DNA from: an uncultured Prevotella sp.
GTDB lineage: Bacteria; Bacteroidota; Bacteroidia; Bacteroidales; Bacteroidaceae
Assembly: GCA_934219025.1 (NCBI GenBank)
Contig: CAKQDG010000034.1
Span: 1 to 19,675, forward strand
Length of the DNA stretch: 19,675 nucleotides
Direction of reading: 5' to 3'
The notes beneath the pieces are model-generated. The model made no database searches and had not been told where the DNA came from. It was given only the letters and a program-made list of their open reading frames with translations. Below, piece by piece: positions 8,001 through 15,293 of the stretch (position 1 is its first letter; the number at the start of each line of letters is the position of its first letter). The position numbers were made by a program, and so were the translations under genes.

Positions 8001-8441
8001 ACTATAGGCAACGGCACAACGGCTGACGCTCAGACCACAGTGCTCAAGTCTTACAAGGGCCTGTCGCAGAACAGCTTCACTGAATACAAGACAAGCCAGT
8101 TTGCTGTAGCCGAAGACGGACAGTACAACATCGCATTCCATGTTACTGGCATCAACGGCAACATGTCTATGCGCAACCTCGCCATCTATTCTATTGGCGA
8201 TCCAACTTCGGGCATCAACGAAATCGTGAATAGCGGTGTTGTGGCTTACAACAAGGCTGACGGCGCTCTCTTCGTGCCGGCTGGAAGCAAGGTGGCTCTC
8301 TATGCTGCCAACGGCTCAGTGGCTATGCAGACTGTAGCCGACGGACAGGCTATCAACCTCAACTCTCTTGCAAACGGCATCTACGTGATGAAGGTGACAA
8401 CTGCTGAGGGCAAGGTGATGACCCGGAAAATTGTAAAGTAA
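5022..8441 (+). CDS. T9SS-exported multidomain surface adhesin-like protein
   Basis: This 1139-residue protein starts with a signal peptide (about 1-26, ending TAFA). Three choice-of-anchor-J / cleaved-adhesin-like beta-sandwich modules follow in tandem (about 29-190, 212-371, 391-540), joined by Pro/Asp-rich linkers (PTPDPDPDQPGG and PDKPDTPDQP). Then come FN3 (551-648), J (656-806), FN3 (811-905), J (909-1058) and a type-A T9SS sorting domain (1063-1139) ending NGIYVMKVTTAEGKVMTRKIVK-like. Each J module carries the DDWxISPA-type signature (e.g. QNDYCISPA, ANDWVITPA, ADDWLISPA). No catalytic residues are recognised, so a binding role at the cell surface is inferred. Modules 1 and 2 are near-identical. 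Residues up to about 545 use A/T-ending codons (AAT, GAT, ACT) and later ones use AAC, GAC and GCC, so the gene looks mosaic. It has its own promoter and terminator. Confidence 0.9.
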   Translation: MRKTLLLKKGLVTAAFTFAGALTAFADSVVLYESDFSTDPSSEWTVLDKSTAGNVTWTWKSGAVYNPKTYGYAPGYMLVKDWDAPQNDYCISPAMNLKAGVKYTVTTAAVRQSGSDDVTLELGTSTTDASTYSVKKTLSPASGYGDDMYETTEISVDADGTYYFAYHVNQTATNSMNIVVCGLKVTYEDASVVDPTPDPDPDQPGGGEATVKKLLDTDFSTQPTDWTILDKSTAGNVTWTWKSGVVYNPKTFGYAPGYMLVKDWDAPQNDYLISPALDMKAGVKYTVTTAAVRQSGSDDITLELGTSTTDASTYSIKKTLSPASGYGDDMYETTEITVDADGTYYLAYHVNQTATNSMNIAVLGMTVSYEEGSSTPDKPDTPDQPSEDDAVLKADFATEPTDWTKIHKGNNGEWTWNSYGMGGHAAMRFMQSQFSDRVDDYTVSPAVELKKGRLYTITTEAAYEAGIPTLTLEYGTNNADATSFTKVSDITPAATYDDRTSEIKDFTVAQDGTYYFAYHMYQTDAASRKAYVFGLKVVDAGEAPVVTPTPAAVTALEGAVDYDAATVTLTWTNPTKDAEGNELTDKVGAKIYKGEETEPIKTIDELTGETTSVAVSPEPFEGDVTFTVKTFIGEKESEAATVSLNLDKPVIPDNSKELPYTADMTDAETAKDFTVLDANNDNITWATVEGINGLTYDSDNATAAANDWVITPAIKFAENTNYAVAANFTRSGAFDNDVIEVYAGDEATAEKMTKKIGTVELADNAAEAKLRYICTDANYKFIGFRIATPNGDNGQISLTSVSISAIESATPLAVENLDAQVNSDEKTVTLTWTNPTKDTEGYDIAQTVGVKVYENEVLVKTIDDAAEGKLVYSPENFSGEATYKVVSFIGDKDGEAASKTVNLDDLTGELVLVKAFEFTKTAANYWTIINADKNTSKWAFDYDCFLFSGGSEADDWLISPAASLSKKDRYVLKYEMKTAWKPSNNDFYADVDVTIGNGTTADAQTTVLKSYKGLSQNSFTEYKTSQFAVAEDGQYNIAFHVTGINGNMSMRNLAIYSIGDPTSGINEIVNSGVVAYNKADGALFVPAGSKVALYAANGSVAMQTVADGQAINLNSLANGIYVMKVTTAEGKVMTRKIVK
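5148..5585 (+). repeat. Internal duplication in the adhesin gene, first copy
   Basis: It encodes residues 43-188. The second copy is at 5694-6131, a constant offset of 546 bp (182 codons). Protein differences are few (e.g. V/I, F/L, S/T), and many synonymous differences show that the copies are not brand new. Long identical DNA runs such as the one coding NQTATNSMN suggest recent duplication or gene conversion. Confidence 0.85.
5694..6131 (+). repeat. Internal duplication in the adhesin gene, second copy
   Basis: It encodes residues 225-370 and aligns without gaps to 5148-5585. The linker between the copies is Asp/Pro/Gly-rich and unique. This is the kind of array in which recombination could change module number between strains. 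Confidence 0.85.
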
Positions 8442-8460
8442 TACTTTTATATGGATAAAT

Positions 8461-8541
8461 AATCCTTCCCCACTTCTGTCTCTGACAAACCGCCCTTCTT
8501 CTTACGGAAGATGGAAAGACGGGAGGGGGGAAGGATTTTTC
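8461..8541 (+). terminator. Probable intrinsic terminator after the adhesin gene
   Basis: AATCCTTCCCC (8461-8471) pairs perfectly with GGGGAAGGATT (8527-8537), followed by a short T run. The 55-base interior can form a smaller CTTC/GAAG hairpin. The stem lies 19 bases past the stop codon. No TAnnTTTG promoter was found between here and 8593, so some read-through into the next gene is possible. Confidence 0.65.
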
Positions 8542-8592
8542 AAGTCTTATACATCAGAAAAGTGTATTCATTAATTTAACCAGATTTTTTTT

Positions 8593-10746
8593 ATGAATTT
8601 TCTAAAGAAAACTATCTTCGCCCTTATGACACTGTGTGGCGCACAGTCAATGTCGGCACAGTATATGTCGGAAAGACTGTCGATGGAGGGTGTGGATATC
8701 ATCAGTAGCGTGTATTATCTGAAGGTGAGTGCCTACGACGCCGGCGAACCGGGATATTATGCTTTCAATTATGACGATAAGTATCAGGGACAGTTCACCA
8801 CTCCGCTGAAGACAGGATACGTGTGTGGCGGCTCTACTTACCACGACGGCAAAATTTATGCCTGCGAATATGACGACGGGGCTAAGCTCGACCAGCAGAA
8901 ACCTCACTGGGTTATCTACGACGCAAAGACTTTCAAGAAACTCTATGACAAGGAGATGGGCGACCAGTATGACCTTACAACTCTCAGTATGGCATACGAC
9001 CCGACGGAAAACATGATTTATGCCATCGGACGCACTTACATGGAGACTTATCTCATGAAAATCGATCCGGCTACCGGCGACCACGAGCGCATCACGGGCA
9101 AGGACGGACAGCCTAACGTGTTCGACAACAACTACAAGTACACGGCCATCGGATGCAACAACAGCGGTAACCTGTTTATCACTTACATGGAAACCGTGGC
9201 TGGCGACGAGAGCATCGACAAGTGGCACCTCGTGAAGGTGAAGAAAACAACAGGACAGTTTGCCGAAGTGGGCACGGAACTCACCGTGGACAACGACGTG
9301 AACTCAGACTATTTCCAGAACGACGTGCGCAAGCAATGTCTTTTCACAAATGCCAAGACAGGCAAGATGTACTGGTTCTTCCCGGCAAACTCTTCTAATG
9401 CCTGCATCGCTGAGCTGAACACCAAGACTGCCAAGGCCACTATCAAGGCTTATACCACTCAGCCGGTGCTCGCCACTGGTGCTTTCTTCGTGGAGCCTAA
9501 CCTCAAGGCTCCGTCGATTATCACAGACTTCCAGTTCGTTCCTAACGAAGTGGGCGCTCTGAAAGGGAAAATGCAGATTTCTCTCCCTGCCGAGGCTTAC
9601 GACGGAACGGCTCTCTCCGGCAAACTCAATGTTGTGGTGAAAGAGGGTACCAAGGAAATCCTCAATGCTGAGGCTGAGGCAGGAAGCGTGTTCACATCAG
9701 ATGAACTTACTTTCACAAATGCTCTGCACAACGTTACCGTAACTGTTTCTAATGCTGCAGGTGAAGGCCCGACAGTGAAGCGCAGCTTCCACGTGGGATA
9801 CGACGTGCCTAAGGCTCCGACAAACATCAAGCTCGTTGCCGACGGACTGAAAACTTCTCTTACATGGGATGCTCCTACAGTGGGCAAGGATGGTTCGCCG
9901 ATTGATGTGGACAAGCTGACTTACACCGTAACTCGCTATGGAGCAAGAAACGACGAGGATGTGAAAAACGGACTTACTCCTCTCGTTGTAGCTACAGGGC
10001 TCAAGGATTGCAAGTTTGAAGAGGAGCATTGGGCTGACATGACTCGCTACACTTATCTCGTGCAGCCGGTGGTTGGCGACGTTCAGGGACAGTCTGCTTT
10101 TTCTAATTCGCTTATCGTGGGAACTCCGCTCAATGTTCCTTTTGGCGGAGCATTCAAGAGTGCATACGACTTCATGAACTATTACACCATCATCGACGAC
10201 AACAACGACGGAAAGACATGGAACTTTGCCGGAAACGAGACTTATTATGAGTTCAGCACAACTCTCGATGCCGACGACTGGCTTATCTCTCCTCCTATAA
10301 ACTTTGAGAAGGGCAAGAACTATTGTCTCACTTTCAAGGCTGCCTCTACACTCCCTTCTTATCCAGAGGCTCTCGAAGTAACTTTCGGCAACGACAGAAC
10401 TGTTCAGACGCAGTATAAGAATGTGCTTTGGTACGACGATGCACTGATTGAGGCTGAGGATGGCGAGAAGCCAACTTATAGTGTTGATATAACTGTTCCT
10501 GAGAATGGCGTATACTACTATGGCTTCCACTGCTACTCTCCTGCTTATTCAGGTAGCTTGAGACTTTCTGACATTCTCGTTTACGACAAGGACGCTTCGG
10601 CTATATCTTCTGCTTCTACGGGCAATGCCGGTGCTGCGGTTGAGTTCAGCACCAACGTTGCAGGTCAGCGCACCAACGGCATGCAGAAAGGCATCAACAT
10701 CGTGAAGATGACTGATGGCTCTGTGAAGAAACTCATCGTGAAGTAA
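8593..10746 (+). CDS. T9SS-exported surface protein with N-terminal propeller-like region, FN3 and anchor-J domains
   Basis: The 717-residue protein has a signal peptide (about 1-22, cleavage after SMSA). Residues 30-300 read like a beta-propeller with repeated kinase-like 'YDxxTxxxY' strands (for example WVIYDAKTFKKLYD at 106-119 and LMKIDPATGDHERI at 154-167), but this is a weak fold guess. An Ig-like segment (307-404), an FN3 domain (406-510, TSLTWDAPTVGKDGSPID) and one choice-of-anchor-J domain (515-667, ADDWLISPPINF) follow. The tail (675-717) with NVAGQRTNGMQKGINIVK and KKLIVK is the short Prevotella form of a T9SS sorting signal. The J and FN3 modules match the neighbour at 5022, so the two probably share export and surface function. 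No catalytic motif was found; substrate binding or adhesion is inferred. Confidence 0.87.
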   Translation: MNFLKKTIFALMTLCGAQSMSAQYMSERLSMEGVDIISSVYYLKVSAYDAGEPGYYAFNYDDKYQGQFTTPLKTGYVCGGSTYHDGKIYACEYDDGAKLDQQKPHWVIYDAKTFKKLYDKEMGDQYDLTTLSMAYDPTENMIYAIGRTYMETYLMKIDPATGDHERITGKDGQPNVFDNNYKYTAIGCNNSGNLFITYMETVAGDESIDKWHLVKVKKTTGQFAEVGTELTVDNDVNSDYFQNDVRKQCLFTNAKTGKMYWFFPANSSNACIAELNTKTAKATIKAYTTQPVLATGAFFVEPNLKAPSIITDFQFVPNEVGALKGKMQISLPAEAYDGTALSGKLNVVVKEGTKEILNAEAEAGSVFTSDELTFTNALHNVTVTVSNAAGEGPTVKRSFHVGYDVPKAPTNIKLVADGLKTSLTWDAPTVGKDGSPIDVDKLTYTVTRYGARNDEDVKNGLTPLVVATGLKDCKFEEEHWADMTRYTYLVQPVVGDVQGQSAFSNSLIVGTPLNVPFGGAFKSAYDFMNYYTIIDDNNDGKTWNFAGNETYYEFSTTLDADDWLISPPINFEKGKNYCLTFKAASTLPSYPEALEVTFGNDRTVQTQYKNVLWYDDALIEAEDGEKPTYSVDITVPENGVYYYGFHCYSPAYSGSLRLSDILVYDKDASAISSASTGNAGAAVEFSTNVAGQRTNGMQKGINIVKMTDGSVKKLIVK

Positions 10747-10774
10747 TTTCTTTTCAAAGAAATAATAAATGATA

Positions 10775-10810
10775 AAAAAGCCTTGAAGCAAATCTGCTTC
10801 AAGGCTTTTT
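10775..10810. terminator. Strong bidirectional intrinsic terminator
   Basis: AAAAAGCCTTGAAGCA (10775-10790) and TGCTTCAAGGCTTTTT (10795-10810) form a perfect 16-bp stem with a 4-base loop and T runs on both strands. It would end the T9SS gene (stop at 10746) and, on the minus strand, the pyrC-phosphoesterase transcript, which ends at 10917. Confidence 0.92.
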
Positions 10811-10825
10811 ACTTAAATGAACAAC

Positions 10826-10927
10826 ATCCTAATTTCTCATTCCTATTCCTCATTCCTATTCCTCATTCCTAATTTCTCATTCCTATTTCTCATTCCTAAT
10901 TTCTATTTCCTAATTCCTATTTCCTAA
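10826..10927. repeat. 6-7-bp tandem repeat overlapping the stop codon of the phosphoesterase gene
   Basis: About 15 degenerate units of AATTAGG, AAATAGG, AATGAGR or AATAGG type run on the minus strand. The gene's TAG (10919-10917) falls inside one unit (AAATAGG). Units of seven bases place TAG or TGA in every frame. It belongs to the same family as 641-689. Confidence 0.85.
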
Positions 10928-12095
10928 TTAATTTTATCACCACAATCTCTCCTGGACACCAGAAACGGAATGGAGCAAAGCCGCCAAGACCGGAGCTTAC
11001 GTTCAGTGCACGCTTGCCTTTATAATGCAAACCGTCCCAATACTTGTAAATCAGCGAGGCTGGCGACCACCCGAACAACTTCATCTGTCCGGCATGAGTA
11101 TGTCCGCTAAGTGTGATTTGGGCGTTAGAATGAGTAAGAATGTCTGACTCCCAAAATGTAGGATCGTGTTGAAGCATGACCACAAAGCTGTTTCTCTTGT
11201 CTATGCCCAGCATCGTTTTTTGTATGTCGCCACGGTTGCTGCATCTCTTGTTCTTTCCTTCATACTCCATACCCGCCACTACTATCGAGTCGGTGCCGCG
11301 GTGAATGATACGGTTCTCATTGCAGAGCAAAGTCCAGCCAAGTTTGCGTTGCTGCATCTTTACTTCCTTGCAAATCCTTTCTCGGGTGGTGTTGTCGGCG
11401 TCAAGGTAGAAAGCATAATCGTGATTGCCAAGTATTGAGAATACACCGTCTTTTGCATGCAGTCTGCTCAGCACGTCGTGTTTTTCAGCAATCTCGCTGG
11501 GCATCATGTTTTGCAAATCTCCGGTGAAGACAATCATGTCGGGGTGTTGTGCATTTATGCTGTCCATTGCTGCAGCAAGGATGTGCGCCTTCGATCCGGA
11601 ATATGTGCCAACGTGAGCATCACTGAACTGCACGATTTTATATCCGTTGAAGCCTTCGGGAAGTTCGGAAGACGCAAAGGTTATGTGGCGCACCTGTATC
11701 TGGCTGAATCCCCAAGTGTAGCCATAAACTGTTGTTGCTGCGACAATGACTCCAATGACTGTTCCTGCATAATTGCCCCAGTTTGTCTTTGTTTTGTGGT
11801 AAGCGCAATGTCCCCATCCGAGTGTAGAACAAACGGCAAAAATAAATTTGGGCAGTATCCATACGCCGGTAAGCAGCAGAAACAAGTTGAGCTTGTCAAT
11901 ATTGGCAGGAGCAAAGTTTTTTTCTGTAGCGAGCATTAGGGCGTATGCCATAACAGACATGCTTTGTGCAAACCAGAACATGCGATATGTCGCGCGTCGT
12001 ATTCTTGATGTTATGCGTCTCAGAAAATGAAAGTCTATATACACATCGGAGAGCAGGACGATGAGTATCAGCGGTATAATTATTCTTGCAATCAT
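10917..12095 (-). CDS. Membrane-anchored metallophosphoesterase (YkuE/YaeI-like)
   Basis: The 392-residue protein has hydrophobic helices at about 3-20, 38-56, 68-90 and 110-128, then a calcineurin-type phosphoesterase domain from about 145. Metal-binding motifs occur in family order: FSDAH (157-161), GDLQN (192-196), GNHDY (223-227), QHDP (309-312) and GHTHAGQ (331-337). These bind a di-metal centre that hydrolyses phosphoester bonds. YkuE/YaeI relatives are linked to membrane lipid substrates such as UDP-diacylglucosamine, but that specificity is not shown here. The start lies 4 bases after the pyrC stop, so the two are almost certainly co-transcribed. The stop codon lies inside a 7-bp tandem repeat. 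The family is sure; the substrate is unknown. Confidence 0.93.
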   Translation of the reverse strand: MIARIIIPLILIVLLSDVYIDFHFLRRITSRIRRATYRMFWFAQSMSVMAYALMLATEKNFAPANIDKLNLFLLLTGVWILPKFIFAVCSTLGWGHCAYHKTKTNWGNYAGTVIGVIVAATTVYGYTWGFSQIQVRHITFASSELPEGFNGYKIVQFSDAHVGTYSGSKAHILAAAMDSINAQHPDMIVFTGDLQNMMPSEIAEKHDVLSRLHAKDGVFSILGNHDYAFYLDADNTTRERICKEVKMQQRKLGWTLLCNENRIIHRGTDSIVVAGMEYEGKNKRCSNRGDIQKTMLGIDKRNSFVVMLQHDPTFWESDILTHSNAQITLSGHTHAGQMKLFGWSPASLIYKYWDGLHYKGKRALNVSSGLGGFAPFRFWCPGEIVVIKLIRK

Positions 12096-12099
12096 ATTG

Positions 12100-13452
12100 T
12101 TATCTGAATTTTATTTGTTCGCCGCGACTGTTTTCGTCAAAGACGCCATTGTTGTATATATGTTGTCCGTTGCAGAATGTGTGTTCCACGCGCCAGTTGA
12201 ATGACTTGCCTTCAAGAGGGCTCCATCCGCATTTGCTCTGTATCATTTCTTTTTTTAGTTGCCATGGTGAATTAGGGCGCACGATAACGATGTCGGCTTT
12301 ATAACCTGTGCGCAGAAATCCGCGCTCGCGAACAGAGAAAAGCTTTGCCGGATTATGACACATTAGTTCCACAAGGCGCTCTATTGTAAGTATTCCGTTA
12401 TCTACTAAGCCCAGCATCGACACAAGCGAGAACTGTATCATTGGCATTCCCGACATTGCTTTTGCGCATCCGCCTTGTTTTTCTTCAATGCAGTGGGGAG
12501 CATGGTCAGTGCCTACCACAGATATGCGTCCGCTGGTAAGTGCTTCGCGCAAAGCATCCCGGTCGGTAGCCGTTTTCACGGCTGGATTGCATTTTATTTT
12601 AGCGCCAAGCGTATTGTAGTCGGCATCGCTAAACAGCAGATGTGCAACAACGGCTTCGGCTGTAATATTGGGGAGATTGTTGCCTTTTGCGGTCTCCGTT
12701 GGACAAGGTTCAAACAGTTCCAGTTCATGTTTCGTCGTGAGGTGAGCCACATGCAGACGAGCATTGTTCTCCTTTGCCAGTGTTACGGCAAGTTTTGTGG
12801 AGCGGTAGCATGCCTCTTCGCTGCGTATCTCAGGGTGGTGGATAACATCAGGGTCTTCTCCATATTTCAGTTTTGCCTCTGTCATATTTCTGTTTATGGT
12901 GGTGGTGTCCTCGCAGTGGGTCATTATCGGGAGTTTCACTTGGCTGAATATCTGTTGTAACGACTTTTGTTGATCCACGAGCATATTTCCTGTAGATGAT
13001 CCCATAAACAATTTCACGCCAGGCACGGAATGTGGGTCTACCGATGTTATTTCCTTGATATTGTTGTTTGTGGCTCCTATGAAAAAGGCGTAGTTCACAT
13101 GGCTTTTCTCTTTGCCCAGTTGTCGTTTGTTTTCGAGCTCTTGCCGTGTTGTTGTTTGCGGCTTTGTGTTTGGCATATCAAAATAAGATGTTACGCCTCC
13201 GTAGGCCGCTGCACGACTTTCGCTTTCGATGTCAGCTTTGGCTGTCATACCTGGCTCGCGGAAATGCACGTGGTCGTCGATCACGCCCGGTAATACGAAA
13301 CACCCCGTGGCATCGACAATTTCGTCGAAATCTCCACGGGGTGTAATGTCATTCTCTATTATGTCGGTAATCTTGTCGCCGTTGATTATTATCGAGGCTT
13401 TAAACGACTTGCCTTCATTGACGACAGTTGCATTCTTTATTAATGTTGTCAT
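12100..13452 (-). CDS. pyrC: Dihydroorotase (class I, PyrC)
   Basis: The 450-residue cytosolic amidohydrolase interconverts N-carbamoyl-L-aspartate and dihydroorotate in de novo pyrimidine synthesis. It has the zinc ligands of the family: DDHVHFREPG (59-68, H61 and H63), a carboxylated-lysine candidate K147 in GVKLFMGSSTG (145-155), H179 in MTHCED, H236 in HVAHLTT and D316 in GTDHAPH (314-320). Length is normal for class I enzymes of Bacteroidota. It is followed after 4 bases by the phosphoesterase and preceded by the lipoprotein gene, 111 bp away, with a 9-bp tandem repeat in the gap. No promoter box is seen directly upstream, so transcription may come from the lipoprotein promoter. Confidence 0.96.
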   Translation of the reverse strand: MTTLIKNATVVNEGKSFKASIIINGDKITDIIENDITPRGDFDEIVDATGCFVLPGVIDDHVHFREPGMTAKADIESESRAAAYGGVTSYFDMPNTKPQTTTRQELENKRQLGKEKSHVNYAFFIGATNNNIKEITSVDPHSVPGVKLFMGSSTGNMLVDQQKSLQQIFSQVKLPIMTHCEDTTTINRNMTEAKLKYGEDPDVIHHPEIRSEEACYRSTKLAVTLAKENNARLHVAHLTTKHELELFEPCPTETAKGNNLPNITAEAVVAHLLFSDADYNTLGAKIKCNPAVKTATDRDALREALTSGRISVVGTDHAPHCIEEKQGGCAKAMSGMPMIQFSLVSMLGLVDNGILTIERLVELMCHNPAKLFSVRERGFLRTGYKADIVIVRPNSPWQLKKEMIQSKCGWSPLEGKSFNWRVEHTFCNGQHIYNNGVFDENSRGEQIKFR

Positions 13453-13474
13453 TTTTTTTCTTGTTTCTTTATCT

Positions 13475-13521
13475 GTCTAATGTCTAATAGGACTAATAGG
13501 TCTAATAGGACTAATAGAACT
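13475..13521. repeat. 9-bp tandem repeat upstream of pyrC
   Basis: Four near-perfect 9-mers alternate GTCTAATAG and GACTAATAG (13482-13517), with degraded units on both sides. It begins about 25 bases upstream of the pyrC start. It is the same repeat family as 556-627, in the same place and orientation relative to the following gene. Confidence 0.85.
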
Positions 13522-13563
13522 TATATGTTTTATATTGTTTCTGTCCTCATTTTCCACTCAATC

Positions 13564-14364
13564 TCAGTTTTCGGCAGGCTGTGCCAGTTCGTTAGGTGTC
13601 GGGACATCATCGCCCTGTTGTGGCATCGGTTCAGCCATTTGTGGCTCAGGTCCACTTGGAGTTGCCATACCATTCATTATATTTTGGTTTTCTTGTGCCT
13701 TTTGGTAATAGTCCTTCACGTAGGGGTCGTTCTTGAAATTGTCGGTAGCCTTGCTCATGATATCTTCTATCCATGGTGCCAGTTCCGGGTATTTGCTTCC
13801 TGCCGTCATCATGAAAAACACGCCAGGACCGAGCACGTTGTCGAAGTTTTCAACGATGAAAGAGGTTACGAGCTTGTCCTCGTGTTCTGCTATTTGTTGG
13901 GCTTCTTGTGCCAGGCGGGCATTGGTCACGTTTTCGTCTTCACCGTTCATTATGGCTTGACTTTGTTTGTGGCCAAGTTCATCCATCTGAGTTTCGAGCT
14001 GGTTGTATTTTTCTATGAATTTCGAGAGTTTGTCGTTGAGTGGAGTACCGCTTACTTTCTGTTGCCCGTTGTCTATTTTTATTGTGATGTTGCCATGTTC
14101 AAGCACAACCGGCATCAAGCTTTCGTTGTCCATAAAGAGAGTAGCCATCTTTGTGGAGTCAAGCGAACCGTTGAAACTGAATTGTCCGTGTACGACATCA
14201 CACGAATCAATGTTTTTCATGTCGCTGTTGCTGTATGTCTTCAGATATAGCATCTTTCCGTCAAGCATAGACACGTCTGACGTTCCTTTTATATCGTACG
14301 AGCCGGAGCAAGATGCTGTTGTCATGGCAGCGGCTGCAAGCAGAGAGTAAATCGTTTTATTCAT
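13564..14364 (-). CDS. Putative DUF4369-type lipoprotein
   Basis: From the ATG at 14364 it is 266 residues. Residues 1-19 are a lipoprotein signal with the lipid-attachment Cys at 19 (TTASCSG). Residues 24-115 resemble the DUF4369 beta-domain seen at the N-terminus of Bacteroidota thiol-disulfide lipoproteins (KGTSDVSMLDGKMLYLKTY; later SFNGSLDSTKMATLFM and VVLEHGNITIKI). Residues 110-225 are mostly helical, and 235-266 are Pro/Gln/Glu-rich. No thioredoxin CxxC follows. An ATG 21 bases upstream (14385) is rejected because the -7 box lies immediately before it, and because the signal peptide fits only the inner start. Its role is unknown; an outer-membrane or periplasmic location is inferred. 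Confidence 0.82.
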   Translation of the reverse strand: MNKTIYSLLAAAAMTTASCSGSYDIKGTSDVSMLDGKMLYLKTYSNSDMKNIDSCDVVHGQFSFNGSLDSTKMATLFMDNESLMPVVLEHGNITIKIDNGQQKVSGTPLNDKLSKFIEKYNQLETQMDELGHKQSQAIMNGEDENVTNARLAQEAQQIAEHEDKLVTSFIVENFDNVLGPGVFFMMTAGSKYPELAPWIEDIMSKATDNFKNDPYVKDYYQKAQENQNIMNGMATPSGPEPQMAEPMPQQGDDVPTPNELAQPAEN

Positions 14365-14386
14365 ATTTTGTTTTCGTAATACCATA

Positions 14387-14394
14387 CAAATGTA
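14387..14394 (-). promoter_or_regulatory. -7 promoter element for the lipoprotein gene
   Basis: TACATTTG on the minus strand matches TAnnTTTG. Transcription would begin near 14380, downstream of the ATG at 14385, which supports the 14364 start. No good -33 TTTG is seen. Confidence 0.55.
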
Positions 14395-14443
14395 ATAGGT
14401 ATTGTCGATGTAGGGAAATTAGTTCATTTTATTTAAAACATCT

Positions 14444-14478
14444 ATCGTGAATTTTAGCTTTTTTTTTGCTCTCACGAT
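14444..14478 (-). terminator. Weak hairpin after the small membrane protein gene
   Basis: ATCGTGA (14444-14450) pairs with TCACGAT (14472-14478), with an inner AGC/GCT and an A/T-rich loop, 5 bases past the stop codon at 14484. The following T content on the minus strand is modest, so it may be a weak terminator or an RNA 3' end. Confidence 0.35.
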
Positions 14479-14483
14479 GTTCG

Positions 14484-14927
14484 TCAGGCATTTTCGTTGC
14501 CGTTTTGCCTGTTTAACTCCGTGGATATTCTTTGTGTGGAATACAGTTGCAGAATTGCTGCCACGAGAAGAGTTACCACCCAGTTGTTGTGAATGTATTT
14601 CAGGTAGGCGTTGTAGCCGTCGATTCCGCTTTTCAGGAATACGGGGTATATCAGGTGGTAGGAATTTTCTATCATCAAGAGCGCCGATATAATGAAGAAT
14701 GCTCCTCCTGTGAGCATAATGCGTCGGAGTCGTCGCAATGTAGTGTCTGTCCCTTCATATTTTTGTGCAGTCTGCATGGCAACGAACATTATCGTGCCTG
14801 GTGTGAAGAGGCATGGTGCTATGGCGTGTCCGGTTTCAGCTCCCAGCACGTATAATCCTGCGCCGGCTACCATCAGACAGGCGCCGATGAGCATAATGAT
14901 GCTCTGTGTTCTACTCAGTTGTTTCAT
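14484..14927 (-). CDS. Small four-helix membrane protein of unknown function
   Basis: From the ATG at 14927 it is 147 residues. Hydrophobic segments lie at about 9-29 (SIIMLIGACLMVAGAGLYVL), 39-53, 74-90 (ILTGGAFFIISALLM-like) and 113-128 (WVVTLLVAAILQLY), with short charged loops and a polar C-terminus. I do not recognise a named family. The start chosen has an AAGG sequence a few bases upstream and overlaps the divIC-like gene by 17 bp. An ATG at 14951 would lengthen the protein by 8 residues and the overlap to 41 bp. The tight overlap implies translational coupling and a possible envelope or division-related role, which is inference only. Confidence 0.78.
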   Translation of the reverse strand: MKQLSRTQSIIMLIGACLMVAGAGLYVLGAETGHAIAPCLFTPGTIMFVAMQTAQKYEGTDTTLRRLRRIMLTGGAFFIISALLMIENSYHLIYPVFLKSGIDGYNAYLKYIHNNWVVTLLVAAILQLYSTQRISTELNRQNGNENA

Positions 14928-15237
14928 TTTCCTTATTGTCGTTTGTTTCATCGTCGCTCAACACGAAGATATCTTCGTCGTCGGCTTTCATCATATAGTT
15001 TTCTCTTGCAATCTTTGTTATCGCTTTCGGATTGCGCCGTATTTCGTTGAGTTTTTGCTCGTCGTGTTCATATTGGCTGTCGTATGTGGCAATCTGCTCT
15101 TTCAGTTCTTTTATTTGTATGGCATATTGCGCACGCGTCAAGAAGCTGTTGTCGTCGATGACGCCAACAAGAAGTCCGCCGATGATTATAACGAACCAGT
15201 ATCGGTTGTGCGATATGAAATTTAAAATCGGGTTCAT
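14911..15237 (-). CDS. Septum formation initiator, FtsB/DivIC-like
   Basis: The 108-residue bitopic protein has one transmembrane helix (about 12-27, RYWFVIIIGGLLVGVI), a coiled coil (about 36-68) and the family's C-terminal signature NPKAITKIARENYMMK (69-84) followed by EDIFVL (88-93). FtsB/DivIC proteins join the divisome with FtsL and FtsQ/DivIB at the septum. An acidic tail (94-108) follows. It is divergent from dnaX, with promoter boxes within 37 bp of each other, and overlaps the next membrane-protein gene by 17 bp. Confidence 0.92.
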   Translation of the reverse strand: MNPILNFISHNRYWFVIIIGGLLVGVIDDNSFLTRAQYAIQIKELKEQIATYDSQYEHDEQKLNEIRRNPKAITKIARENYMMKADDEDIFVLSDDETNDNKENETTE

Positions 15238-15263
15238 TTAACTTTTTATTTTCTTTTTGTGTG

Positions 15264-15271
15264 CAAAGTTA
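15264..15271 (-). promoter_or_regulatory. -7 promoter element for the divIC-like gene
   Basis: TAACTTTG on the minus strand matches TAnnTTTG, 27 bases upstream of the start codon at 15237. A -33 element is not clear. Confidence 0.6.
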
Positions 15272-15293
15272 ATGCAAATCTTTTCAAAAGTAT

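Noticed and set aside
9697..10530. 277-codon minus-strand open frame opposite the second T9SS gene.
   Set aside because: No domain, signal peptide or promoter; the plus-strand frame has clear FN3 and anchor-J features.
13564..14385. Longer start for the lipoprotein gene at 14385.
   Set aside because: The -7 box at 14387-14394 would place the RNA start after this ATG, and the lipoprotein signal begins at the inner Met.
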